In this document: positions 8,387 through 16,683 of the stretch, piece after piece
How the letters are laid out: each line of letters starts with the position of its first letter
How positions within the stretch are numbered: the stretch's first letter is position 1
NCBI RefSeq assembly: GCF_000372965.1
Contig: NZ_KB890024.1
Location: forward strand, 2,048,839 to 2,112,838
Source of the DNA: Hoeflea sp. 108
GTDB taxonomy: Bacteria > Pseudomonadota > Alphaproteobacteria > Rhizobiales > Rhizobiaceae
DNA length: 64,000 nucleotides
Direction: 5' to 3'
The notes under the pieces: model-generated
Databases searched by the model: none
What the model was told of the DNA's origin: nothing
The model's input: the letters and a program-made list of their open reading frames with translations, nothing else
Translations under genes and position numbers: made by a program

Positions 8387-9724
8387 TTATGCGTGCGGAA
8401 GAGCGTTCGTCGCGGCGTCGATGGCGTCGCCCAGCCGGTCGACGATGCTGCCGATACCGGCGCGATCGACGATGAAGGGCGGGGCGATGAGCACGTGGTC
8501 GCCGAGACGGCCGTCGATAGTGCCGCCCATCGGATAGACCATCAGTCCCCGCGCCATGGCTTCCTTCTTGATGAGGGCGTTGAGCTTGAGCTTCGGATCG
8601 AATGGCCGTTTGCGGGCACGGTCGGCGACGAGTTCGACCCCGCGAAACAGGCCGCGCCCGCGGATGTCGCCGACATGATGATGGTTGCCGAGGCGCTCGG
8701 TGAGCTGGCTCTCCAGCTCCGCCCCCATGGTGACCACGTTGGCGAGCAGGTTGTCACGCCGGATGACCTGCTGAACGGCGAGGGCGGCGGCCGCCGCCAT
8801 CGGATGACCCATGTAGGTATGGCCATGCTGGAAGAACCCGGAGCCGTTCGCGAAGCCGTCGAAGATCCTGTCGGAAAGCAACACCGCGCCAACCGGCTGG
8901 TAGCCGCCGCCGAGCCCCTTGGCGATCGTCATCAGGTCGGGCGACACACCGTCCTGCTCGCAGGCGTGCAATGTGCCGGTGCGGCCCATGCCGCACATCA
9001 CCTCGTCGAGGATCAGCAACACGCCGTACCGGTCGCAGATGGCGCGGATGCGCTTGAAGTAGTCGGCGACCGGCGGAACGGCACCGGCGGTGGCGCCCAC
9101 CACGGGTTCGGCCACGAAGGCGATGACCTGGTCCGCGCCGAGTTCTAGGATCTTGTCCTCCAGCTGCTGCGCGGCGCGGGCGGCATAGGCCTCGTCGCTC
9201 TCGCCGGGCTGCTGCAGGCGATAGGCATAACAGGGGTCGATGTGATGGGTTTCGATGAGCAGCGGCCTGAACTGGGCGCGGCGCCATTCATTGCCGCCGG
9301 CGGCAAGTGCGCCGAGCGTGTTGCCGTGATAACTCTGCCGGCGCGCGATGATGTGGCGGCGCTGCGGCTCGCCTTTCTCGACGAAATACTGCCGCGCCAT
9401 CTTCAGCGCCGCCTCGACCGCTTCCGACCCACCGCTGACGAGATAGACGTGGCTTAGCCCGGCCGGCGCGTCCTCGATCAGGAGATCGGCCAGCGCCTCG
9501 GCGGTCTCGGAGGTGAAGAAGCCGGTATGGGCATAAGCGAGCCGGTCCAGCTGTTCGTGCAGGGCGGCAAGGACGGCTGGATGGGCATGGCCGAGGCAGG
9601 AGACCGCAGCACCACCCGAGGCGTCGATGTAGGCCTTGCCCTCGGCATCGAAGAGCTCGATGCCCTTGCCGCCGACCGCGACGGGCAAGCGGGAATGAAT
9701 GGCGCGGTGCAGGATACGGGTCAC
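8387..9724 (-). CDS. Class III PLP-dependent aminotransferase
   Basis: A 445-residue fold-type I, class III (omega) aminotransferase. The cofactor lysine lies in TIAKGLGGGYQPVGA, the acidic PLP partner in LILDEVMCGMGRTG, and YLVSGGSEAVEAALKMARQY precedes them. The start is a GTG at 9724 whose GTGA overlaps the stop of the RpiR gene by 4 bp. A longer open frame to 10183 is a shadow. Relatives act on beta-alanine, GABA, putrescine or beta-amino acids with pyruvate or 2-oxoglutarate as acceptor. Here it may turn an imported amino acid into a keto acid for the adjacent BKACE enzyme. Confidence 0.92.
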   Translation of the reverse strand: MTRILHRAIHSRLPVAVGGKGIELFDAEGKAYIDASGGAAVSCLGHAHPAVLAALHEQLDRLAYAHTGFFTSETAEALADLLIEDAPAGLSHVYLVSGGSEAVEAALKMARQYFVEKGEPQRRHIIARRQSYHGNTLGALAAGGNEWRRAQFRPLLIETHHIDPCYAYRLQQPGESDEAYAARAAQQLEDKILELGADQVIAFVAEPVVGATAGAVPPVADYFKRIRAICDRYGVLLILDEVMCGMGRTGTLHACEQDGVSPDLMTIAKGLGGGYQPVGAVLLSDRIFDGFANGSGFFQHGHTYMGHPMAAAAALAVQQVIRRDNLLANVVTMGAELESQLTERLGNHHHVGDIRGRGLFRGVELVADRARKRPFDPKLKLNALIKKEAMARGLMVYPMGGTIDGRLGDHVLIAPPFIVDRAGIGSIVDRLGDAIDAATNALPHA

Positions 9725-10605
9725 GGGCGCTTCATCCTTGTCTTGAGGTGGACGTTGAGGGCGGCGGATTGACGATCGACGCCGGCAAGTGCCGCGCTGG
9801 CCGCATCTCCTGCCTGTCCCGCGACCAGAGCGCCCAGCACCTCGGCGACGACGAAGGCCGGCGACATGGTGTGCAGGAAGGACGGGCTTTCGGTCGGCAC
9901 GACGACGGTGCAGGCGGCAAGCTGGGCGAGGGGGGCGACGGGGCTGTCGGTAATGGCGATCAGCGGCACGCCCGCTTCGCCGGCATAGTCGGCGATCTCG
10001 ATCGTCTGGCGCGTATAGGGCAGCACGCTGACGGCGACCATCACGTCGTCGTCCGTGGCGACGCCGAGCGCATCCGCACCGATGCCGCCGACGGCATCCA
10101 GCATGGTCGAATGCTTGCCTGCGAGCGAGAGGATGTAATGCAGGTGCCAGGCCGGCGAGTGACTGGAGCGCAGGCCGAGGCAATAGATGCGCCGCGCTGC
10201 GCTCAGCCGTCCGGCCGCCTCGACCAGGGCGTCGAGCGTGGCCGGCTGCGCCAGCTGGCTGACCTGCGTGGCGATGCCGCCGAGCATGTCGGCCGCCAGG
10301 GCATGCTCGCCCTTGAGCTTCTGGCTCTTCGCCTGCGCCCCGACGCGGCCTGCGAATCCCGTCACGTTGCCGCGCATCGCGTCGGCATATTGCTGGCGGA
10401 TATCCTCGTAGCCGGCGAGGCCGAGATGCTTGGCAAGCCGGGTCATGGTGGCGGGCTGGACGCCAGCATGCCGTGCCTGCTCGCGCATGGACAGCAAGGC
10501 GACGTCACGAGGTTGGTTCAGGATGTAGCGCGCGGCCGCCTGCAACTGCTCCGACATCGTGTCGAAGGCCTGGACGATCGTGTCTGCGAGAGGACCGGTT
10601 TGCAT
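9721..10605 (-). CDS. RpiR/MurR-family regulator (HTH + SIS)
   Basis: A 294-residue regulator with an N-terminal RpiR helix-turn-helix (about residues 1-77, MREQARHAGVQPATMTRLAKH) and a C-terminal SIS domain (about 120-265, RIYCLGLRSSH). SIS domains usually bind phospho-sugars, although relatives controlling amino-acid catabolism are known. It is the first gene of the minus-strand operon and is divergent from the BKACE gene. It probably controls both through the 92-bp AT-rich intergenic region. Confidence 0.9.
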   Translation of the reverse strand: MQTGPLADTIVQAFDTMSEQLQAAARYILNQPRDVALLSMREQARHAGVQPATMTRLAKHLGLAGYEDIRQQYADAMRGNVTGFAGRVGAQAKSQKLKGEHALAADMLGGIATQVSQLAQPATLDALVEAAGRLSAARRIYCLGLRSSHSPAWHLHYILSLAGKHSTMLDAVGGIGADALGVATDDDVMVAVSVLPYTRQTIEIADYAGEAGVPLIAITDSPVAPLAQLAACTVVVPTESPSFLHTMSPAFVVAEVLGALVAGQAGDAASAALAGVDRQSAALNVHLKTRMKRP

Positions 10606-10697
10606 GGGATTCGATTACACCCTTCATTGGTGGTTTGCAACATATGTTTCAATGATGTAATGATATGATCCATATGAATCATATATGAGGAATGCGG
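10606..10697. promoter_or_regulatory. Divergent promoter region with inverted repeat
   Basis: This short, unusually AT-rich spacer separates the divergent RpiR and BKACE genes. It contains ATATGAT at 10663-10669 and ATCATAT at 10678-10684, a 7-bp inverted repeat with an 8-bp spacer, just before the BKACE ribosome-binding site. It is a reasonable operator candidate for the RpiR-type regulator. Confidence 0.5.
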
Positions 10698-11558
10698 ATG
10701 GCCGACCTCTATAGCCAGCATCGGGTGGCGATTGCAGTGGCGCCGAACGGTGGGCGCCGGACCAGGGCCGATCATCCGGTCATTCCGCTGACACCGGCAG
10801 AACTCGCACGCACCGCCGCCGCGTGCCTGGACGCTGGCGCGGCGATGATCCATGTCCATGTCCGCCGCCCCGACGGCGGCCACTTGGTCGATGCCGACGC
10901 CTACCGGCAGGCGATTGACGCGATCCGCAAGGAGGTCGGCGACAGGCTGGTCATCCAGATCACGACGGAAGCGCTCGGCATCTATGCCCCGGCCGAGCAG
11001 ATAGCCGTGCTGAAGGCCGTGCGACCCGAAGCCGCCTCGCTGGCGCTGCGCGAACTCGCCCCGGACGAGGCCGCCGAGCCGGCCTTCGCCGAGGCGCTTG
11101 CGTGGATGAGGCGGGAAGACGTGCTGCCGCAGATCATCCTCTACGACCCAGCCGAGGCCGTGCGCCTCGCAGCGATGATCCGGCGCGGCCTGGTACCCTG
11201 GCCGGACATCCCCGTGCTCTACGTGCTCGGCCGCTACACCGTGTCCCAGACATCTGTGCCCGCCGATCTTCTGCCCTTCCTCGCGCCGGATGGGCCGCGC
11301 TTCTCCCATTGGAGCGTTTGCGCCTTCGGCAAGCACGAAGCCGCCTGCGTCACCGCCGCAGCACTCCTCGGCGGCCATATCCGCGTTGGGTTCGAAAACA
11401 ACCTGCATCTGCCGGACGGCACCTTGGCGCCTTCGAACGCCGCGTTGGTCGCGACAGTCGCAAGATCCGCTCGCGCTCTCGGCTTGGAAACATGCGCCGC
11501 AGCCGAACTCCGCGCCGGGTCGCTGTCAAGCTCGCCTCCGCCACCCAGTAGTCGGTAG
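10698..11558 (+). CDS. Beta-keto acid cleavage enzyme (BKACE, DUF849)
   Basis: A 286-residue (beta/alpha)8 enzyme of the 3-keto-5-aminohexanoate cleavage (Kce/BKACE) family. It condenses a beta-keto acid with acetyl-CoA to give acetoacetate and an acyl-CoA, using a metal held by the HVHVR histidines (about residues 52-56). The VRVGFENNL type C-terminal motif is present as HIRVGFENNLHLPDG. GAGG precedes the ATG at 10698. After AAELRA the last 13 or so residues (GSLSSSPPPPSSR) do not look like the family. They are read out of frame from a degraded MFS gene, so the natural C-terminus has been replaced. Confidence 0.88.
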   Translation: MADLYSQHRVAIAVAPNGGRRTRADHPVIPLTPAELARTAAACLDAGAAMIHVHVRRPDGGHLVDADAYRQAIDAIRKEVGDRLVIQITTEALGIYAPAEQIAVLKAVRPEAASLALRELAPDEAAEPAFAEALAWMRREDVLPQIILYDPAEAVRLAAMIRRGLVPWPDIPVLYVLGRYTVSQTSVPADLLPFLAPDGPRFSHWSVCAFGKHEAACVTAAALLGGHIRVGFENNLHLPDGTLAPSNAALVATVARSARALGLETCAAAELRAGSLSSSPPPPSSR

Positions 11559-11832
11559 GCATCTCGTGCTGTTTGTCTATCTGGCGTCGTTTGCCTGAAG
11601 CAGCCCGCGATCCTCGCTGTCGTCCTGATGATTGGATGATTTCCCCAGTCTTCCAGAGCTTCCGCATCGCCGAAGGCCCCGAAGGTGGCGAGACGGGCAT
11701 CGGCCTGAACTTCTCCTCGATGCGCGTCGGCGTCGGGTCGGAACGGCATTGGGTGGCGTAGCGGTGGATTGGGAGGCTCTGCGGGTGCTGCCGTGGATGG
11801 GGCGTGCTTGCGGCTCTTGCTGTCGCGCTCAG
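11513..11832 (+). pseudogene. Decayed 3' part of an MFS transporter, related to the gene at 3877-5040
   Basis: Translated pieces align with the C-terminal half of the MFS protein at 3877-5040. They are VAVKLASATQ, then GRHLVLFVYLA after a stop, then WMISPVFQSFRIAEGPEG and GIGLNFSSM, then GVAVDWEALRVLPWMG in another frame. At DNA level 11600-11832 tracks 4741-4990 closely, with a roughly 15-bp gap and a frameshift near 11730. The counterpart of about 4560-4738 is deleted. It is nonfunctional and lies in direct orientation to the intact gene, so similar sequences bracket the catabolic cassette. Confidence 0.8.
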
Positions 11833-12082
11833 CGGGGGGGCTGCCGGAGAGTGAGGCTGCTTGAATGCGCAACCCTTTACATATCAGCTTCGATTCAGGT
11901 GTCAGGCAGTGCGGTAAAATGCGTGGCAGCGCCCGAAGTGTCAGGTCGAGGCCGCAACACCTACGATCCTGGGATCGGGTAGGCGATCAGGCGAAAGTCC
12001 CGGTGCAATTCCTTGTCTATGACAAAGCTCCCATGGTTCCACCCGCGGTTAGATTTCATTCTACCCCGCACCTGTTCAGCGC
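11833..12082. other. Intergenic, no gene recognised
   Basis: About 250 bases between the MFS remnant and the convergent outer-membrane protein gene. It has no convincing frame, terminator or repeat. Confidence 0.45.
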
Positions 12083-12925
12083 CTAGAACCTGTAAGTCAT
12101 TCCCAGGACAGGCCCGGACAGGCGGGTATCGAAGACATGGCCGTCATGATCGTAATCAACGTCGAGCACCTTGTAGCCGAGCGAGGCGGAGAAGTGTTCG
12201 TTGATGACATAATTGGCAGTCGCAAGCACCGACCATGTGAGCTTCGACCCGGCGCCAAAACCGCCGATGTCCGCCTGAGCTTGCAAGGAGAGTTTTTCCG
12301 TCACGGGCAGGAACGCGCGTGCGCCTATCACCGGGTCCACCCAGCCGAAGTTCTCGCCATAACTACGGGTCACACTGCCGCCGCCGAGCCCCACAGTGAG
12401 CGTCACATCATTAGAGATGTGCCAGAAACGCGCGCCGGCGAGTGCGTCGAGTGTGAAACCCGGTGTGTCGACGACACGATAGCCACCCTGCAAGGTCGCC
12501 GTGAACTGCTTCGTGTCGACCTTGGCATCCACACTTGTGCCGGCGGGCACCACGATGCCGCCCGGAAGCTGGAATGTCGGCAATGGCCCGGCGCCGTGGC
12601 TATCGGTCGTGTCGACATACATGATGTCACCGGAGAAGACGAACCGGTCGTGGCGTCCCCACACATTGACGAAGCCGCCGAAGTTGAGGTTATCCAAAAC
12701 GTCCGAGAATGACTTCTCCACGCCGATGGACGGGCCTTGGCGGAACGGCGATATGTTTCCTTTAAGGCCGGCAGCCCACATATAGGGCGAAATCTGCAAC
12801 GCCCAGTTCCGGCTTTCGGCGAGAGCTGGTGTCGCTTCTTCTGGTCGGGCAGGAAGCACATCGGCTGCATATCCTGCCTGAGTGCTGCATAGGCCCAAGA
12901 CAACGGCAACTGCAAATCTGTTCAA
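12083..12925 (-). CDS. Outer-membrane beta-barrel protein
   Basis: A 280-residue protein with a signal peptide (NRFAVAVVLGLCSTQAGYAA), alternating beta-strand pattern and a C-terminal aromatic residue (LGMTYRF) as needed for BAM insertion. I prefer the TTG at 12925: GGGGG lies six or more bases upstream, the signal peptide starts at once, and there is a 10-bp gap from the amidohydrolase stop. The ATG at 12970 would overlap the upstream gene and lengthen the signal peptide. It is probably cotranscribed with the amidohydrolase. The specific role is unknown. Confidence 0.78.
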   Translation of the reverse strand: MNRFAVAVVLGLCSTQAGYAADVLPARPEEATPALAESRNWALQISPYMWAAGLKGNISPFRQGPSIGVEKSFSDVLDNLNFGGFVNVWGRHDRFVFSGDIMYVDTTDSHGAGPLPTFQLPGGIVVPAGTSVDAKVDTKQFTATLQGGYRVVDTPGFTLDALAGARFWHISNDVTLTVGLGGGSVTRSYGENFGWVDPVIGARAFLPVTEKLSLQAQADIGGFGAGSKLTWSVLATANYVINEHFSASLGYKVLDVDYDHDGHVFDTRLSGPVLGMTYRF

Positions 12926-12935
12926 TGATGCCCCC

Positions 12936-14387
12936 TCAGGCTCCAAGTGTATTCTTGTGGATACGTCCATCCTTCATGACGAGCTTCAGCGTCCGCTCGG
13001 GATCGGCGATCAAGGAGATGTCATCGAGCGGATCGCCGTCGATCACGAGAAGATCGGCATAGGCGCCCGCCTCGATCACTCCGAGCTTTCCTGGATAAGG
13101 ATTGCGCGGCCCGGAAAGACCTGCAAGTTCGGCATTGCCGCTTGTCAAAAGCCGCAACACCTCGGCGTTGTCGTACCACCGCGCAAATTTGGCCAGTTGC
13201 TTGCCTTGTGTTGCCGTGCCCTTCGGGTTGAACAAAATGTCTGTGCCCAGCGCCATCTTGACCTTATGCTTGCGTCCCAGTTCGACTGCCCGGGCAGTTC
13301 CATCCGCAATCATCTGCTGGTGCGTGCGCTGCTCGGGAGAGGCATAGGTGTTGGCATCTTCATCGGCAAGAAACGGCTGGATGCTCCACCAGGCGCCCGA
13401 ATCCGCGATACGCTTCACCGTCTCCTCGTCGGCAAGCTGGCCGTGCTCAATCGACTTCACCCCGCACGCGAGCGCCCGCTGGACTGCGGCGGACGTATAC
13501 GCATGGATGCAGACATATGTGCCCCAGTCGGTTGCAGCTGCCACAGCCGCCTTCATCTCGGTTTCGGAATACTGAAGCGCATCGATAGGGTCATAGGCGG
13601 AGGCGACACCGCCGCCACCCATGATCTTGATCTGGCTGGCACCGAGCATGAGTTGCTCGCGGACACGGCGCAGCACCTCCGCCTCGCCGTCGGCGATCGC
13701 CGCAATACCCGCCGTTTCCGTTATGTTGAGATCGGTTTGAGGAGTGCGTGGCAGCTCGGTGCGTATACGGAAATCGCCATGCCCGGAGGTCTGCGAGATC
13801 ATTGCTCCGGAGGGATAGATGCGCGGCCCTGGTATGCGCCCCTCATCGATGGCGCGCTTCAGTGCAAATGATGGTCCCCCGACATCCCGGACCGTCGTGA
13901 AGCCACGCAGCACCGTGCGCTCAGCCTCTTGTGCTGCGATCAAATGGACGTACGGAATGTCGGCGGTCATGGCCACCATTTGAGAAATGCCTGCGAGGAT
14001 CGAATGCCAGTGTGCATCGATCATCCCAGGCATCAGCGTACGGCCGCCGCAGTCTATGGTGTCGGCATCTGAAACTGCGTCGCTTGCAGGGACAAGTGCC
14101 TTGATGAGCCTGCCATCGATCAAGAGGCCGTGGGCTTCGACCAGCTTGGATGTCATGCCGTCGAAGATCTTGACGTTGCGAAGCAGGACTGGCTTGCCGG
14201 ACTGTGCGAAGGCAGGGACCGCAGCACCAAACATCGGAGCTGCGAGAACTCCAGCGACTGCCTTCAAGACGGAACGACGGGAAAGACCCTTGTCAACGCG
14301 CGTGAGTAGCTGCTGAGCCTGTGGAGTATGGCACGCGCAGGTCCAACCGTGGGCAAGGTGTTGATATTTCTGACCGATCCGCAACAA
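12936..14387 (-). CDS. Tat-exported metal-dependent amidohydrolase (imidazolonepropionase-like)
   Basis: A 483-residue amidohydrolase-superfamily enzyme with an SRRSVLK twin-arginine signal at about residues 36-42 followed by a hydrophobic stretch and AFAQ. Metal-site elements are visible: DAHWHS, a lysine in QIKIMGGGG, later His residues in CIHAYTSAA and KSIEHGQL, and an Asp in MALGTDILF. Relatives hydrolyse Xaa-Pro dipeptides or cyclic amides in the periplasm. The only long-frame start is a TTG at 14387, preceded by GAGGGG. It is followed by the outer-membrane protein gene, which suggests a shared uptake and processing role. Confidence 0.85.
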   Translation of the reverse strand: MLRIGQKYQHLAHGWTCACHTPQAQQLLTRVDKGLSRRSVLKAVAGVLAAPMFGAAVPAFAQSGKPVLLRNVKIFDGMTSKLVEAHGLLIDGRLIKALVPASDAVSDADTIDCGGRTLMPGMIDAHWHSILAGISQMVAMTADIPYVHLIAAQEAERTVLRGFTTVRDVGGPSFALKRAIDEGRIPGPRIYPSGAMISQTSGHGDFRIRTELPRTPQTDLNITETAGIAAIADGEAEVLRRVREQLMLGASQIKIMGGGGVASAYDPIDALQYSETEMKAAVAAATDWGTYVCIHAYTSAAVQRALACGVKSIEHGQLADEETVKRIADSGAWWSIQPFLADEDANTYASPEQRTHQQMIADGTARAVELGRKHKVKMALGTDILFNPKGTATQGKQLAKFARWYDNAEVLRLLTSGNAELAGLSGPRNPYPGKLGVIEAGAYADLLVIDGDPLDDISLIADPERTLKLVMKDGRIHKNTLGA

Positions 14388-14426
14388 CGGCGCGCCCCTC
14401 CTTGCCGCTATGATTTCGCGAGCACA

Positions 14427-14630
14427 TCAGATGTTTGCTTCAGGTTCAAGCCTTAATCCGGAATAGCCAACCCTGGCGGCCAACGGAAAGTGACAGTCGA
14501 AAGCGCAATGGCTGACGGATGCCCGCGAGCCAATGTCGGCCGCCAGGATGCTGAACGCGTAGTAGAGTGTCCCGTAACCGATGATCTGCGTAACGCCGAG
14601 GGCGACGATCGGCGAACGCTCGGCAGTCAT
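14427..14630 (-). pseudogene. 5' fragment of an MFS transporter gene (arsenic-locus type)
   Basis: The ATG at 14630 overlaps the arsH stop by 4 bp. The first 34 or so residues (ERSPIVALGVTQIIGYGTLYYAF and onward to ILAADIG) are the start of an MFS permease that often follows arsH. After that the sequence no longer matches and the frame ends at 14427. The rest of the 400-residue transporter is missing. This is a truncated remnant of an arsH-MFS operon. Confidence 0.65.
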
Positions 14631-15001
14631 ATGGATTTCAGGCTCACTCGCTTCTCCAGCTTGGCGAGGCTTTCCTTGCGCTCGCTGTAGCGGTCGGTGA
14701 GATGGTCCGAGATGCCACGGGTCAGCAGCGTGAACTTCATCAGGTCTTCCATCACATCGACGACCCGGTCGTAGAAGGAGGATGGCTTCATGCGCCCGCC
14801 TTCGTCGAATTCCTGCCACGCGTTGGCGATGGAGGATTGGTTCGGGATGGTCACCATGCGCATCCACCGACCGAGGATTCGTATCTGGTTCACGGCATTG
14901 AAGGACTGCGAGCCACCGGAAACCTGCATGAGCGCCAAGGTCCGTCCCTGTGTTGGCCGGATGGCCCCGCCCGGCAGAGGTATCCAGTGTAGTTGATCGT
15001 C
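14627..15001 (-). pseudogene. arsH: Truncated arsH (C-terminal half only)
   Basis: Residues from WIPLPGGAIRPTQGRT through VSGGSQSFNAVNQIRILGRW, IPNQSSIANAWQEFDEGGRM and YDRVVDVMEDLMKFTLLTRG are the C-terminal half of ArsH, the NADPH-FMN reductase that oxidises organoarsenicals. Similarity stops abruptly near 15001. The N-terminal half with the FMN-binding loop is absent, and upstream sequence has no ArsH character. The break lies about 130 bp before the first FixK box of the island, so it probably marks the island's left junction. Confidence 0.8.
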
Positions 15002-15133
15002 ACTCCGTGTTCGAATACTGAACGTAGGTCTTACCCACCGCGGTCGTTCTCCTTGCAAGTGCGCCGGAGGCTGCGTGCGAGGAGGTACTTGACCGCGCGT
15101 GGCAGAGCTTTGCAAGCGAGGCACCCAGCAGCT

Positions 15134-15147
15134 TTGACGCACGTCAA
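15134..15147. promoter_or_regulatory. FNR/FixK box upstream of usp (15197)
   Basis: TTGACGCACGTCAA is a perfect TTGA-N6-TCAA palindrome, centred 56 bp before the start codon. Confidence 0.85.
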
Positions 15148-15196
15148 TGCGCCCTAGCCTGGATGTGTCACTGGTTGCTCAACTTGGAGCACCCAA

Positions 15197-16018
15197 ATGG
15201 CCTACAACAGTGTTCTCCTGCACCTTGATATCGACGGTCCCATTCGGCCTCGGGTCGCGTATGCAAAATCCGTGGCTCTGATGTTCGACGCAGATCTTAT
15301 TGGTTTTTGCGCCGCCGAGCCTCGCTACGTGATGCGCCTTGGCGAGAGCAATATGGCCGTTGCTGACGAGCTGAAGCGCCAGTGCGAAGCCATCGAAGCT
15401 AGCCTCGCCGCAGCGAAAGCGGAATTCGTTCGCGAAACTGAAAACAGCAAGCGTGCCAGCTGGCGCGGATTGATCGGCAATCCAACCAAGTTGCTCGCGA
15501 TTAACTGTCGAGCGGCAGACCTCATTATTTCTGGGCCCCAGCCCGACTTTCCACTCGATACGTCCCGCAGCGTTGATCTGGGGACGCTACTCCTGTCTTC
15601 TGGACGTCCAGTACTGCTCGCGCCATTTGATTTCCAACTTCCAAAGGCCGAGGCCATCCTGATTGGCTGGAAAGATACACGTGAAGCACGTCGTGCGATT
15701 GTCGATGGCTTACCGTTCTTGACTGCGGCATCACGAGTACACGTTGTTACTGTCGATAAGAATACGCCGGCGACCCGGGCAAGCATCGATGACGTTGTTG
15801 CTTACCTGGCCAGGCATGGCATCAAGGCATTCAGCGAGATCGTTGATGTTGGTGGCGCGAATGAAGCCGAGGCCCTAATGGAGGCCGCGTCGGAATTTGG
15901 AGCTGACCTGATTGTGTCCGGGGCATATGGGCACAGCCGCCTCAGTGAATGGGCCTTTGGCGGGGTCACCCGTACCTTGCTTCGGGGCAAATCGGTCAAT
16001 CGGCTGCTATCGAACTGA
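15197..16018 (+). CDS. Tandem-domain universal stress protein
   Basis: A 273-residue cytoplasmic protein made of two UspA domains. The second ends with an ATP-binding G-2x-G-9x-G motif (GAYGHSRLSEWAFGG). Usp proteins bind ATP/AMP and support survival during starvation, hypoxia or oxidative stress without a defined catalytic activity. GGAG precedes the ATG. It follows a perfect FixK box and precedes a GyrI-like gene by 22 bp. It is one of five tandem-domain Usp genes in the window and is most like those at 28106-28927 and 21660-22496. Confidence 0.93.
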   Translation: MAYNSVLLHLDIDGPIRPRVAYAKSVALMFDADLIGFCAAEPRYVMRLGESNMAVADELKRQCEAIEASLAAAKAEFVRETENSKRASWRGLIGNPTKLLAINCRAADLIISGPQPDFPLDTSRSVDLGTLLLSSGRPVLLAPFDFQLPKAEAILIGWKDTREARRAIVDGLPFLTAASRVHVVTVDKNTPATRASIDDVVAYLARHGIKAFSEIVDVGGANEAEALMEAASEFGADLIVSGAYGHSRLSEWAFGGVTRTLLRGKSVNRLLSN

Positions 16019-16040
16019 AAACCGGATACGGGGACTAGCA

Positions 16041-16508
16041 ATGCCCGATCTCGAGTTTGTGACGTTGGTGACGAGGCCCTTTGCATTCGCCTCGAAGAGC
16101 TGTGCGCCCTCACAACTTGAGGATGCTCTAACGTCTAGTTTCGAGAAACTCTACCATACCCTGTCGTCCAACATGGTTGTTCCTGCTGGCCTCCCCGTCG
16201 TTCACTATCGCGAGATTGGTGAACAGAAGATCTCTTTCGACGCAGGATTTCCAATACGTGAGGATCAGTTCAGGATCTTGAGAGGGTCGGGATTGGGACT
16301 CGGCGCAACAGCGGCCGGAGAAGCCGTCAAGGTGGCGAACAGAGGGTCTGGCGAGCAACTGCATCTCATGCACGCGAGGATGCTTCAAGCGATTCAGGGT
16401 GGCGGACTGAAGGCGGCCGGCGACCTATGGGAATTCTATCTCGATCCGCCAGTTTCGGTGGGTGAGAATGTCACAGAGGCAGTGTGGCCGCTTCGCGATA
16501 GCGCCTGA
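16041..16508 (+). CDS. GyrI-like small-molecule-binding domain protein
   Basis: A 155-residue stand-alone effector-binding domain of the GyrI/AraC-C-terminal (SHS2) fold, with VVPAGLPVVHYREIG in the first repeat and LWEFYLDPP then TEAVWPLRD at the end. Stand-alone members bind hydrophobic or cationic small molecules. It probably shares the FixK-driven transcript of the preceding Usp gene (22-bp gap). The start codon at 16041 was chosen because it gives the family's usual length; the frame itself stays open from 15912. Confidence 0.75.
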   Translation: MPDLEFVTLVTRPFAFASKSCAPSQLEDALTSSFEKLYHTLSSNMVVPAGLPVVHYREIGEQKISFDAGFPIREDQFRILRGSGLGLGATAAGEAVKVANRGSGEQLHLMHARMLQAIQGGGLKAAGDLWEFYLDPPVSVGENVTEAVWPLRDSA

Positions 16509-16535
16509 TCGCGGCCAGGTTCTGTTGCAACCAAT

Positions 16536-16549
16536 TTGACGTACATCAA
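16536..16549. promoter_or_regulatory. FNR/FixK box upstream of hsp20
   Basis: TTGACGTACATCAA is a perfect palindrome, centred 141 bp before the Hsp20 ATG. The distance implies a long leader or an undetected start. Confidence 0.8.
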
Positions 16550-16683
16550 TGTTGTCTAATGTTTCAGGCGTATTGTTTTGGGATATCGCCATAGACAGCT
16601 TCGGAAGAATGAACGCGGCGCAGTTTGTGCGAAGATCCCTGGTGTCTGCAGGCGATTGGTCAACGTTCAAGAGGATCAATTCC

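Noticed and set aside
7463..9148. 561-codon open frame on the plus strand
   Set aside because: It runs antisense across the binding-protein and aminotransferase genes and shows no domain.
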